Shown here in pieces: positions 46,301 through 57,050 of a DNA stretch of 64,000 bases. Position 1 is the first letter of the stretch. Every line of letters begins with the position of its first letter. The position numbers and the translations under genes are program-made. Below the pieces are notes generated by a model that saw only the letters and a program-made list of their open reading frames with translations, was not told the DNA's origin and did not search any database. The stretch comes from Bettongia penicillata ogilbyi (lineage: Eukaryota; Chordata; Mammalia; Diprotodontia; Potoroidae), in contig JAJHZJ010000496.1 in assembly GCA_023548195.1 (NCBI GenBank), forward strand, positions 7,567,144 through 7,631,143. Reading direction: 5' to 3'.

Positions 46301-46314
46301 ATATAATACATAAG

Positions 46315-46480
46315 ATATGTACTATAATATATCATACAGTACAGTATACATATTATTTATTATTTATCTACCTTGTGTATATATATTGTGTGTATATATG
46401 TGTGCATGTGTATGTATATATGCGTATACATTTGTGTATATATGTACACACACATGTATATATACACATATATTTATAAA
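46315..46480. repeat. AT-rich alternating TATA/TATG low-complexity tract
   Basis: Runs of alternating purine and pyrimidine (TATATG, TGTATA, ACACACATG), prone to hairpin and Z-DNA-like structures. The short open frames inside are artefacts. Confidence 0.85.
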
Positions 46481-46795
46481 GCATCTATTCCATGCCAGAC
46501 ATTCGGAGAGATAGCTGGCATGTTGTTATTTGTCCTTCATTGTCAAAGAGTACCAATGACATCCCATCATGAATTGGATTGAAGTGTAGCGGAGATGCAC
46601 AAAGACCTCAATCTCACTCTCTCCTCTACAGTCATCATAGTCCAGTGGCAAGACAAAAGTCAAGATGCTTTTTGATGGCCCAGGATGCAGTGGGTGACCT
46701 TGGCCTTTCCAAATTAAGGTTTTTCCCAGGTCTCAATTTGTCTGAGGCAATGCATATTCAATGAGTAAGGTTCAAGTGAGAGGAAAGATGGCCCA
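46465..46795 (-). repeat. RTE-tailed SINE or RTE 3' end (antisense)
   Basis: After a short plus-strand module fragment ('ataaagcatctattccatgc'), the sequence 'gttatttgtccttcattgtc' 'aaagagtaccaatgacatc', 'ctcaatctcactctctcctc' 'tac', 'ccagtggcaagacaaaagtc' is the reverse complement of the tail at 28660-28850. It extends further ('gatggcccaggatgcagtgg' 'gtgaccttggcctttcc'). Confidence 0.75.
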
Positions 46796-47013
46796 AGTGA
46801 ACATCACAAAACTCTCAATCTAGGAAGGGAAGTCATTTAGAATTCCTGGTCAGAACAAAAAACAATTGCTATTTACACTAAATTCTAAGCCATTGAAATC
46901 TAAAAAAATGAATCACTAAAGCTTGGTTTGGGAGCTATTATTGGCCATTGAATAAGAGCCAGAGTGATTTCAATTTGAAGGAGCAGTCAAGTTGTTGAGG
47001 TCAGGGAACCATA
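46796..47013. other. Unassigned sequence
   Basis: No repeat or gene recognised. Confidence 0.35.
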
Positions 47014-47014
47014 A

Positions 47015-47560
47015 TGCTGAGGTTGAGGGTGCTTGGGACCCCAAAATACCAACACCTTGGGTCCTGCCCAAAAGAATTTGACCCAAGCCTTATTTCAGTC
47101 AAAGTAAAACAAAGTTATTAAAGATTTGCCATATTGGGTTGACTCTTAAGAAGTCTCACCATTTGTGACTCTTGTACTAACAAATGGGCAGGTAGAATCT
47201 GAGCTAGATTGAATCTGAGCAAGATGGAGGCAGGATGGAACTTGGGATCTGGGGGTGGTCTAGTAGTCTGGAGGAGGGGTTTGGGGAAGGTCTTGAGGAG
47301 GAGTCTAAGGAGGATCTTAATGGAACTGGGGTGACTGATCAAGGGTAGGAAACAGCTAGAGATAATAAAGAGATAATAGACAATGGAGGGCTGGGGTGGG
47401 GAAGCAGGTGGGGCAATCCAGAGGTAACAGATAAAGGAGGGCCAGGCTAGGTTAAGGGTAACAGATTTGGGCATGAAAAGACAGATTAAGTGGGAAGATT
47501 CAAGGAGAGTTCAGGGAGGTTTCCGGAGTCTATACCCCATCAAAGTGACTCCATTTGCAA
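47015..47560 (-). mobile_element. LTR-like relic, probably antisense
   Basis: Shares with 51974-52380 the text 'tg.tgaggtt.aggg', 'cttg.gac.ccaaaata', 'caaa.gaattt..acccaag', about 70% by eye over 75 bp. Read on the minus strand it would end in a U5-like block closing with CA. The outer boundary and target duplication were not found, so LTR identity is tentative. Confidence 0.4.
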
Positions 47561-48032
47561 CACAATGGGCATTGTAAAGCCTGGATTTTTTCCCCAGAGT
47601 TATATTTCAAGAAATCATAAATAAAAATGAACAGGACAAAAACCAATTCTCTCCAGGGTTTTTGGAAAAAAATTACAATAACAAATAAATAAATATAAAT
47701 TAAAAATTAGAAAAGAATATCTAAACCCACAATGTCTTACAAAATTCAAGCAACCAAAAATAATATTCCTATGAACTGAGCACCCACATGTAAGGGGGGG
47801 ATGAAATTTGGAGAGGGGAGAAAAAGAACAAGCAAAAGAAGAACTAGAACAAGAAGAAGAAGAAGAACAAAAACTAGAAGAACAACAAGAATGAGAAGAA
47901 CAAGAACAGGGAGAAGACAACAGAAGGCGATAGTAGACAGGAAGGCAATAGAAGCTAAGGGAAGCTTGGAGTGGGACAAGAAAGGCCTCCCACAGAGAGA
48001 GAGAATTGCATTGATTCTCGCCTCAGGCTGTC
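47561..48032. other. Unassigned, with an AAC/AAG-rich purine tract
   Basis: The stretch 47815-47930 is rich in GAAGAA and AACAAG units and gives long basic or serine-rich open frames with no meaning as genes. The rest is A-rich and not recognised; it might be part of the antisense LTR element. Confidence 0.5.
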
Positions 48033-48036
48033 CAAA
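48033..48036. repeat. ERV target-site duplication, left copy
   Basis: 'caaa', identical to 54446-54449. A 4-bp duplication is typical of gammaretrovirus-like integration. Confidence 0.65.
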
Positions 48037-48408
48037 CGTAGGAGGTGAGAAAGTTCTGTTTTCTACATTCCTAGGTGACAAGGGCTGTGACCGAGCATGG
48101 ACAGGTTAGAGGCCCAAGGAGCTGTGTGAGGAAGGGCCTATCAGAGAGGAGAACATGGAGTCACATGACCAGGAGACAATATTGCAGAAGATCCAAAGTT
48201 AGGAAAACGATATCAGAAGCCTCATCTTTCTGCACCTGTTGTAGTCGCCCTGTACCTCCCCTTACTGGGGAAGCTACACAGTCATTCAGGGGGAATGGAC
48301 ATAAAGATTAATAAAGGCTTTCCTGATTTCACAACAGGTATTGCTGTTTGCTTACAGTGAGCGTATTTCTCCCTGTTGGGGGCATGTTAGATGGGTTCAC
48401 TTCTAACA
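48037..48408 (+). repeat. 5' LTR
   Basis: 372 bp, aligned end to end with 54064-54445. It holds an intact AATAAA polyadenylation signal at 48310-48315 and ends 'cacttctaaca'. The expected starting TG is CG here. It lacks a 22-bp stretch present in the 3' LTR near 54138 and has a few extra bases near 48168 and 48258. Confidence 0.85.
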
Positions 48409-48413
48409 ATTCT

Positions 48414-48431
48414 TGGGGACTCGTCTGGGAT
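48414..48431 (+). other. Primer binding site, tRNA-Pro type
   Basis: 18 bases TGGGGACTCGTCTGGGAT, five bases after the 5' LTR. It differs at two positions from the proline primer site known from murine leukaemia-type retroviruses. Its place and likeness are the main reason to call the element class I. Confidence 0.82.
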
Positions 48432-51400
48432 CTTTAGCATCAGAAAGGTTAGGTTGGAAGCTTGCTTGTGGGGGATGGGAGTACGCCCACTGATTTTTTT
48501 GCAGTGGACCAAACACTCACAGGCATGATTCCCCTCTTCTGACTACTAACTTTTCCAGGACTATTTGAAATTGCTGTGAACTCAGGAGCAGACATAAAAC
48601 AATGGATTGAATGGCTGGAGTCAGTGTAAGTCAGGGACCTGAGTAAGGGCAGGAAAATCAGTGACTAAGTACTGCCTTGTCTGCCTCAGGATCTTAGGCA
48701 TAACCAGTCTTCGGGGACCTTTGGAGCACTCTTAAGATAATGGTACCTGGGAGGGGCTGAATAATCCTCTGGGTATTCCTTCAGAAGCCCATTTGAAGGA
48801 ATACTGGCTATATCCCTTCCCCTGTCTGCTCTGGAGACAGAGCAGATAGAAAAAGGGAGGAAGGAGAATCTAGATTCTGGGAAGGATCCTTTTGAAATTG
48901 GCTTGGAATCATTCAGTAAATTGACATGAATAGCTGAATTTTGACCAGTCTTATCTAAAATTAGTTTATTTCCTAAAAAGAGAGGACCTATATTGCTCTA
49001 TCTGTTCTGTGTTTCTGTGTTTTTGAAGTGTTTTGTCAAATTGTAAATGCAGCCATGCAGCCAGTCAGAGTAGCAAGGACTGTAGCTGGACTTTCCCTTG
49101 AAATTCTGTTGTCTCTTAATCTCCCCCATCTCCTTCTGTCCCTTATTATAGCAGTTTCAGCGGAGTGAGGGGTCTGGAGAGAGAGAAAGGAGAAAAAGAT
49201 ACTTTACTGTTTGGCTTAATAATGGTGTTAATAGAAACTCTGAAAACTTTTAAGAAGTGGTTAAAAAAATTCTTTCTGAATTCTAGACACTGGCCACATT
49301 TTTGAATGTGAAAAGAAAGATAAAGGAAAATGAACCTCAGGAAATCTGCAGGGAAAAGTTTTGTTTTGATTTGATGAGATCTCAAAGCAATGTATCTGAT
49401 ACCAGACCATAGGTTTAAAATTGTAAGTTCACTTTGGAATTTCAGTGATTACTTTTGGAAGCATTGACTTTCTCCAGATTCTGAAGGACAAAGACAAGGA
49501 GGGTGAGTATGGAGGTTTCTTGAGAATCTGCCTGGATTTTGTGCTAACCTAAGGAGAACAGGTAGGATTTCAACTCTTTTTAGAGCCTGAAATTCCCAAG
49601 GCAGAAGAAGATGAATGAGACAGCAGCATCCATGCACCTAGATCATGTGCACAGAGGAGGTTACCCCCTCCCTCTCCCAGTCTGAGCCAATAGGGAAAAC
49701 TCTTGGTCTGGTGGATCTTGGAGGGGGAGGGGAGCTGGAAGATGGTATTTCGGCTCCTTAAGGAAGTAGAGTAAAAAAGAGATTATGGGAAGTTATGAAT
49801 AAAGCTTTCTTTCAGTAGCAAGAGTATTTGAAAAAAAAAAGGAGTGCTAAAATGTTTGTCATTAGTGATTATAAATCCAGGTTTGATATGATTTCAAGTT
49901 AAAGTCAGTCCTGAAGGAATACAGAGCAGCCTCTGAGAATGCTCTTCCTGTCAGGATTAAGCACAAAGATATTGCTATTTGGCATTTATGATTGTGAAGT
50001 GCTTAACCCAAGGATGAGTATAAGGATGGATGGATGTTAGATGCAACATTAATCTAGTGTAATTGTTACACAATTTTTAAATTTGGATTTTGTTATATAT
50101 AGATTGGGGTTTTAAAAGGATGTGATAGAAATCTGATAATTTGAAATTGAAATTTGGTTATAAATAAGCAGTGAAAATGCTGATGTTTGCTATATAATGG
50201 TAGAGTTAACATCTTTGCTTTAAGCTAGGAGATTCCATTGCAGACAGTTGTAGTTAAGATGTGGAGGAAGGCTGGATAATCTGAGTAATAGGATTGAGAG
50301 ATCTGGAAAGATGAATAAGGGTTTGATTGAAGATGAAAGTCAGGTAAGAAGGTTTGAATAATTCTGGATGGGTCAGTTTCAGAAAGTTTGAGTAAGTAGT
50401 GAGGATGTGACAAAGTATTTTAAGAAAAACAGGAAAATCATGTAACTTGATTTGATAATTAATGGCTCAATCAAATTTGACATGACTATCTGATCAGGTG
50501 ATGAATTGTGCCCACAGGGCAGTTAGGAGATGAACTACTGTGCAAGGTGATGTGGAAATGGGTGATGGTTTGCGTTAAGTTTTAAGTAAACTTAAATAGT
50601 TTAAAATTTTTAAGTAAATCTAAATGCTGTTATATTAGAAATTGCATTGTTAAATTAATGATGGATTGGTTTAAAAAAGCTGCTATGAATTCTGTGTAAG
50701 AGTTTCTCTGTGGTAGAATTTCTGTTGAGAAAATGAGTATCCTTGAAAAAAATACATATATATTTTTATATATGAGTGTGATTTTCAAGCCTTTCCATCT
50801 AAGGATGTATTAAGTATGTTAAAAGTTTATTTCTGCTGTTAAGGAAGTTTTAACTAAAATTGCTTTTGCTATGAATCAAGCATTTACAAAAGTATGTTTG
50901 TAAAGGGAAACTTATGGGAAAATGTGAAAAGGCCTTGGTTTTAGATCTTGTAATTTTTTCCAATTAGGTTCATGAGGGTTTTCTGATATTTATTGTATGA
51001 AGAAACATTTTGTAAAATCTGTTGCATGATTTTTGAAAGGCCTACTTACCAAATTTGTACTTGTACGTTAATTTTTTATAACTTCAGGTTTTATGGGGGG
51101 TTGGAAGATAAGGGACTAGAAAAGGGAGACCAGGAATTTTATGACTCCAGGAAGCTCTGTGATAATTTTAAGATAAAACACCTTCTGACCCCATCTCCCT
51201 TTCCTTTTGAAGTCTAGTCATTACAGAAGGGTTTCTTAAAATCTAATCCAAACTGGAGATGCTCAGGGGAGTAATGTTAACTACTTCCTATCATGAAGGA
51301 AAAGAGTGGTGCCAGCTCCACCTAGGGCCTGACTTGAAGAGTCTAAAATGATCAGTCAAGTAGTGTGGCCCCTCACTTTTTAAAAATTGTATTCTCTTAT

Positions 51401-51973
51401 ATAAAGTATAAACTATTTGTATGTGGAGTTTCTAAACAAGGAATTTATTTTGATAAATAATCTCTAGTGGTTGGTTTTCAGGACAATTTTAAGAATTAAG
51501 ATGTAATTCCTGGTAAAAATTGATTAGTGAAACCTGCCATTTGGTAAAAGCCTCTGGGACCATTACTTATTGTGTCCTCAGCCTGGAATGGAATCCTTCT
51601 GGCTCAGTTTCCTCATTGTATTCCTTTGAAAAGTAATGTTTTCCCACCTGACTATTTCTGCGTCTGGTTATAAGGTGGAGATGATATCTAATTAGGTCCT
51701 TGCTTTTCATCTTCATGGCATATTTTTATAATTAAAGCAGATAGTTTAAGATGTAAGCACAATGCAAGTAGTGGAATCTTGCTGTTTTCAATTAATTGGG
51801 TAAATGGGTACTCTGGTTAGATCTTGTGAAAGATAAAATCCCTGAAAACATTCTTTCTGAATGTAATGGGAATGATTAGGTAAAGAAAAGAAAACTAAAG
51901 TATAAATGTGGTATTGTATCATTATTCCACAGAACAAGATTGGGATTTAAAGTTGACTATAATTGTACAGAAC

Positions 51974-52380
51974 TGTTGAGGTTTAGGGGTACTTGAGACT
52001 CCAAAATAGTAATTCACTGGGCTCTACTCAAATGAATTCAACCCAAGTTTTTTTAGCTAAAGAAGAGGAAAGTTGGTTATCTTATCTACAGAAGGACTGA
52101 GGAAGCAATCTATAACTGAGGAAGGGTGGCCCTAGGTGATCTGGGGGTTCCAGTCATGGTCTTGATGGTAATGGCCAGTAATCTGGAGTTTTTTAATAGG
52201 TCATAGTGACAGGGAAAAGTGTATGGGCCTCAGGAGAGTCAGTTCATGTAGGGAAAGCCAAGCAGTTTTCAAGGTGAGGTTTTCCAGAGCCCTGTTTGAC
52301 AAACAGGACCAAAACTCTTTGGGGTAATGGATAACAAAGGTCCCAACTTGGAATAAGGTCTTTACATGTTACAAAGATCA
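51974..52380 (-). mobile_element. Antisense LTR-like insert inside the ERV interior
   Basis: Begins TGTTGAGG at 51974 and is similar to 47015 onward. A nested solo LTR is the simplest reading. The right boundary is uncertain; a possible end near 52689 has a near-match of the flanking 'agaac' but not an exact one. Confidence 0.35.
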
Positions 52381-54042
52381 ATTAAGTAAATACAAGTGAT
52401 TGGATTAATTACTAAGACTTAACCAGAGACATCTTCAGTTTGGGGAAAAGAATTTCAGTCTAAGTTTCTTAGAGGCAGATAACTTCTGGTAGTGTTTCAA
52501 ATTGATGGAAAAGTTAAATGTGTCTGTTTTGATTTTAATTCATTTCATGAACATAAATTGAAGTTAGTGTTTGAATTTATCATATGTATAGTTCATTCTT
52601 TTGGATTGAGCAGGGTTAGAAAGGTATTGGGAAGCTTGGGAAACAGATGTAAATCTATTAGAGCAATAACTTATGATGACTGTTAATCAGGAACTAGAAC
52701 AAGTATAGAAAGGCATGTAAGCTATTTAAGACTTGCTTCAAAAGATATTCCTTAGCCCATGTGAAATTATAGTCGTATCTGAAACTGATTATTGGAGCTT
52801 GCTGTTTTAAGATTTTATGGGACTATTAACTGACTGTTTTTCTGAGGCTAACTCCAGGTGTGGATAGCAAGACAGGCAATCTGAGTCACTGATCCGTGAT
52901 GCCAGCAAGCTTGTGAGATGCTGGTATGAATTACAAAAAGGTGTTCTCATGAGAAGTTTGGAAAAACGACTGTTCAGTCTGTGCTGAGGTAGAATTCTCC
53001 TGATTCAGTGTCTTCACTGACACTGGCAGACTTTAAGCCTGGTTAAATGACAGTTGACAATCTACTCCTGCCTGGAAGTAACATGAAGTTAGGGAGAGGC
53101 TGTTTCCCTGCAATGTCCCTACTCTTAGTGATAATTTCCTATAATCAAAAGTTTTGTAAGATTAATTCCAGATCTATTAAATAATAGATTGTCAGTAGGG
53201 AAACATCTGAGGTTAAGTCTAAAATTAAACCATTAGGCTTGGGCTTTAGACCAACAACAATAAGTTAGGGTCCTTTAACTCTTAGTAATCATGTGGCAAC
53301 AATCAATTCAAGGGCCTGTGAGGTTAGCATACATAGTTATTATTATTTTGTTTCAGTTTGTTAATATTAAAAGAAAAATGGTTTGTAGTCTATATTGTAA
53401 ATGCTTTAAAAGAAGAATCACATGACCAGAATTTGGAATTGTTTTATGATGTGATATGTACTGTGTTAAAAATGATTATTTATTGTATTTATGTAAGTAC
53501 TGGAGCCTGGTATTGACTCCTTAGTGAAATCTCATCTTCCTGATGGGGGAAATGAATAGTGAATTAATGTAAAATGTAAAATCTGGGTTCTAATGTGAAT
53601 TTCTTAAACATGACAATTGGCCAAAGTTCAAATTTTGATTTTGTAAGAGTGATAAGAGCATAAAGCTTAGGAATGGTATTAAGCTCAGTTTTGTAGGCGA
53701 GTGGACATCTGGATTTCTATAAGAAGATAAAGGGAAGAAGATGCTGTGCTGAAGACAGCTTGAAAGAGCGTCCAGACCAGAAAACTGCATCAGATGATGT
53801 TCCTCCCCAGACTGTTCTGTGAGATGGAACCTCTGAATGGATAATTCATTGATCTACCTTTGTATTTTGAATCTCTATATCTACACTTATAACAAGGGAA
53901 CTGCCCCCTTGTCAAAGCATCTGTCAACTTTGCTCCCTTTCTATATTCATATAAAGGGGATATAGATGAAGGGAAGAATTCATAGGGGAAAGAATGTGAG
54001 GAGGTATTGATTGGACTTAGGTGTGGAAACAGAAATTTTAAT

Positions 54043-54060
54043 AAAGAAAAAGAGGGGGGA
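54043..54060 (+). other. Polypurine tract
   Basis: 18 purines, AAAGAAAAAGAGGGGGGA, three bases before the 3' LTR. This is where plus-strand DNA synthesis starts in retroviruses. Confidence 0.85.
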
Positions 54061-54063
54061 TTT

Positions 54064-54445
54064 TGTGGGAGGCAAGAAAGTTTTGTTTTCCACATTTCTA
54101 GGTGATAAAAGTTGTGACCTAGCATGGACAGGTTAGAGGTCAAAAACTAATATGCAGACCCAAGGAGCTGTGTGAGGAAGGGCCTATCAGAGAGGAGAAC
54201 ATGGAGTCACCAGGGAATGGTATTGCAGGAGATCCAAAGTTAGGAAAACAGTGTAAGAAACCCCATCTTTCTGCACATGTTGTAATCATCCTGTAACCTT
54301 ACTGGGGGTGCTATCCATCCATACGTGGGGAATGGATGTAAAGATTAATGAAGGCTTTCCTGATTTCACAAGAGGTATTGTTCTTTGAATAAGGTGAGCA
54401 TGTTTCTCACTGTTGAGGGCTTGTTAGACAGGCTCACTTCTAACA
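54064..54445 (+). repeat. 3' LTR
   Basis: 382 bp from TGTGGGAGGC to 'cttctaaca'. The polyadenylation signal equivalent is AATGAA (54347-54352), mutated from the AATAAA of the 5' LTR. Confidence 0.87.
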
Positions 54446-54449
54446 CAAA
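54446..54449. repeat. ERV target-site duplication, right copy
   Basis: 'caaa', same as 48033-48036. Confidence 0.65.
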
Positions 54450-55285
54450 GATCCTGTTGCAATGCCATCCATCCCTTCCCTAGAGCCTACGTTTCCCATA
54501 ACCCCCATGGGGTCCAGGGTATATACCTTGTTGAGGAAGAGCTGCCCTTTCATGGCACATTTTCACCTTCAGCCAGGCTCTCCTCTGCTTAATTCCCAAA
54601 CTCATCTAAAATGCCCAGATACAAAAGCTCTGAGTTATTCTGCCTGGGTGCAGATCATTCAATGAAGAATCATGTTGACTTGTACACCCTGTAAATTAGG
54701 TCAGACAATATTTGTTGCCTGAAATCTTCAGCTTCTGGGAATTTGATTTGGAGATATTTCAAAATAAAATCAACAGAAATAAAATAAAACAAAGAAAATA
54801 AACTTACCACTTTTTTGCATGCATGTTCCCTGGACATCAGGATAATTTACAAGGAGATTTAACAAAAATAAGTTCTTTTAGGACACTGGTCCTCCCAAAG
54901 CACAATTATTCCATGGTCTTATTATGGTTTATAAGATACCCAAAATTAAAGCTTATAAAACATTGAAAAGCAATGATATTACATGTTTCTTGACTCAGCT
55001 CAATTGGATTTCTTATGTGAATGCATAGGCTGTTGCTCTAGACAAAGAATTCAAGAAATTGGAAAAGGTGAGATTGGAATTGTTGGACATATTTCTGCAT
55101 TTAATTTGTGATATCCTAAATATTTTTGGAAACTTTTACTTTGATTTCTGTCTTTAACTGCTGGAATTGAGCAAATGGGTTTAACTTCTTAACTTTATGC
55201 TAACGAGACAAGTTTAAAGCCATTTATTGAATGATCAGATCACCACTCTTCAGCATTTATAGGAGACTGGGTCTTGCCTAAATGC
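54450..55285. other. Unassigned sequence
   Basis: No repeat or gene recognised. Confidence 0.35.
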
Positions 55286-55289
55286 TTCG

Positions 55290-55445
55290 CAATAATTTTT
55301 AATTCTGTATTCCTTTTAGCACTCCTCAGAAACAGGTCAGTCTTATTAACTGGAGACTGAAGAAGACAGAAAACTGAGGGTCACTTAGGTTAAGTGACTT
55401 GACCAAACTTCTACCTCCAGTCAGTAGCTGATACTGCTCTCCATA
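55290..55445 (+). repeat. MIR-class SINE fragment
   Basis: 'agcactcctcagaaacaggt', 'cacttaggttaagtgacttg' 'accaaacttctacctccagt' 'cagtagctgatac'. Confidence 0.55.
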
Positions 55446-56195
55446 TCCCTTGGAAATTTCATTTAATTGCTCACATCTAATGATGCTGTCAGCCTTTTCC
55501 CCTGTACAGAGCTGGATTATTAAGTGTTTTCATATGTAGTTAGTAATTATTATGGTGACTGAAAAGTAATTTTGAGCAGAAACTTCTCGTTCCAAATTAC
55601 AACAGAAATCAATCACTCTTAGTGATCTCAGATGTCCTTTTCTTATTATTACCAAATCATAAAACTGAAATGAACTTTGTCAATTTTTGAGAAAAAAATT
55701 TCAATCGGTTTCTATTTCATTAAAATTTGGAATTACCTTTTTTTTCTTGTGGATGAATTAATCCATAAATGCTTCAGGTCTGTGGCTTTTTGAAGAACCA
55801 ATTGATGCCCCAGGTTAGGGACAATCTAACAGTTCTAAAATTTCCATTAAATTGAAAAGCTTCACATTAGTTAGGAAATGTTTTTGTTCCAGCTCTCCCC
55901 CATAGCTCCTCCAGCCAAATAAAAAGAGCAGGCATGAATGCTAATGTTTGGAGGAAGACAGAAGGGGGAACATGGCCAAAAGACCAATCATCTTCATTTC
56001 ACAATCAATAAAAAATTGTAGAATGTAGAAATGGCATCCTCGAGAAAGACAGGAAGTTTCCTTATCTCTCAAAATGAGACCAATAAGTCAGAAATCAATC
56101 ACAAATATCCCCAGAAATAAGGTCTTTGCTTCAGGTTCAATCTCTAGACTAAGTAACCTTCCTACTATTAAGTTCCAATAGCCTGATGCTTTAAA
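55446..56195. other. Unassigned sequence, possible conserved non-coding DNA
   Basis: Repeat-free to my eye, AT-rich, with motifs such as 'gatgaattaatccataaatg' (55754) that resemble the one near 10089. Only a candidate. Confidence 0.2.
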
Positions 56196-56197
56196 TC

Positions 56198-56368
56198 AAT
56201 TTAGTAATCAACAAGCATTTATAAAGCACTTTTATCACATCAGGCACTCTGCTAGGCACTGGGGAATCTTTTATCTTCAAAGAAGAAAATGACAGGTCAT
56301 CGCAGTATCTCTGCCAAGAAAACCCCAAATGAAGAGTCATACAGGACTGAAAATGACTGAACAAGAAG
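56198..56368 (+). repeat. L2/L3-class module and tRNA-SINE tail
   Basis: 'caacaagcatttataaagca', 'caggcactctgctaggcact' 'gggg'; then 'gcagtatctctgccaagaaa' 'accccaaatgaagagtc', the tail of the SINE at 33772. Confidence 0.8.
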
Positions 56369-56794
56369 AAAAAAACTATCAATATGACTAGTAGAAAAAA
56401 TGAGGCAGAACAGATTTGAAAAACTTGCTATCTGCCCCTTCATTTAAAGAACAAATGTTGACACTGGTATCCTTAAGGAAATAATCAACAGATTTTCAAA
56501 ACAACAGAAGGTACCAACTTTTATTGCCTGTCCCCAAATTATAATATTAAACTATGTGTTTAAAAGGTAATAAGAGCACAGTCTTCAGAAATAACCATTA
56601 AAGCCTTTGTTTTCCATCTGAATTAGCATATAAATGAGCAGAGAGAGCCAAAGACACCAGAGAGATGCCACCCTGAGCCTTCAGTTATCTGCTGGTGGGG
56701 GACATAAACTGATATGTGTATTATTTGGTTATTCTGGAATTAACAGAGAGATTGAAACAACATAGATACATGCAAAGCAACTTAGAATAGTTGA
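56369..56794. other. Unassigned sequence
   Basis: No repeat or gene recognised. Confidence 0.35.
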
Positions 56795-56795
56795 A

Positions 56796-57050
56796 AAAAA
56801 ATTGATTTGGAGTCGTAGAGAAATTCACTTAATTTCTATAGCCCTCAGTTTCCTCATCTGTGAAATGAATCAGAACCTCAGACTGGCTGATCTCTTAGGA
56901 TCCGTCAAGCCCTAAATCAATTATTGGTATAGTCATTCATTCAGTAGTCATACTAAACATCATGCCCAAAGTGCCACCCTAATTATTGGAAGAGATACAA
57001 TAAATAATAATGTTTTAATCCATGCTCAGAATCACACCTTAAGAATACTT
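56796..57050 (+). repeat. tRNA-SINE fragment and L2/L3-class module
   Basis: 'ccctcagtttcctcatctgt' 'gaaatgaatc', 'gctgatctcttaggatccgt'; then 'attcattcagtagtcatact' and 'ttggaagagatacaataaat'. Confidence 0.72.

Larger units (their letters stand above)
48037..54445 (+). mobile_element. Endogenous retrovirus-like element, complete but without recognisable genes
   Basis: A 6.4-kb provirus structure: 5' LTR, tRNA-Pro-type primer site, 5.65-kb interior, polypurine tract, 3' LTR, 4-bp duplications. These features together place it with class I (gammaretrovirus-like) elements. The interior has no open frame over about 75 codons on the plus strand and I recognise no gag, protease, RT or env motif in the longest frames. 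It is either a non-autonomous family that carried non-coding sequence and used proteins from a relative, or a coding provirus decayed past recognition. The LTRs differ at roughly 15% of positions by eye, so the insertion is old. A second, antisense LTR-like piece (51974-52380) sits inside. Confidence 0.8.

Noticed and set aside
47746..48109. Cysteine/serine-rich and arginine-rich open frames of about 100 codons
   Set aside because: They follow the GAAGAA/AACAAG-rich stretch and run into the LTR; no conserved motif.
51974..52689. Defined 716-bp solo LTR with target duplication
   Set aside because: The candidate duplication (agaac versus ggaac) is not exact and is off by one base from the CA end.
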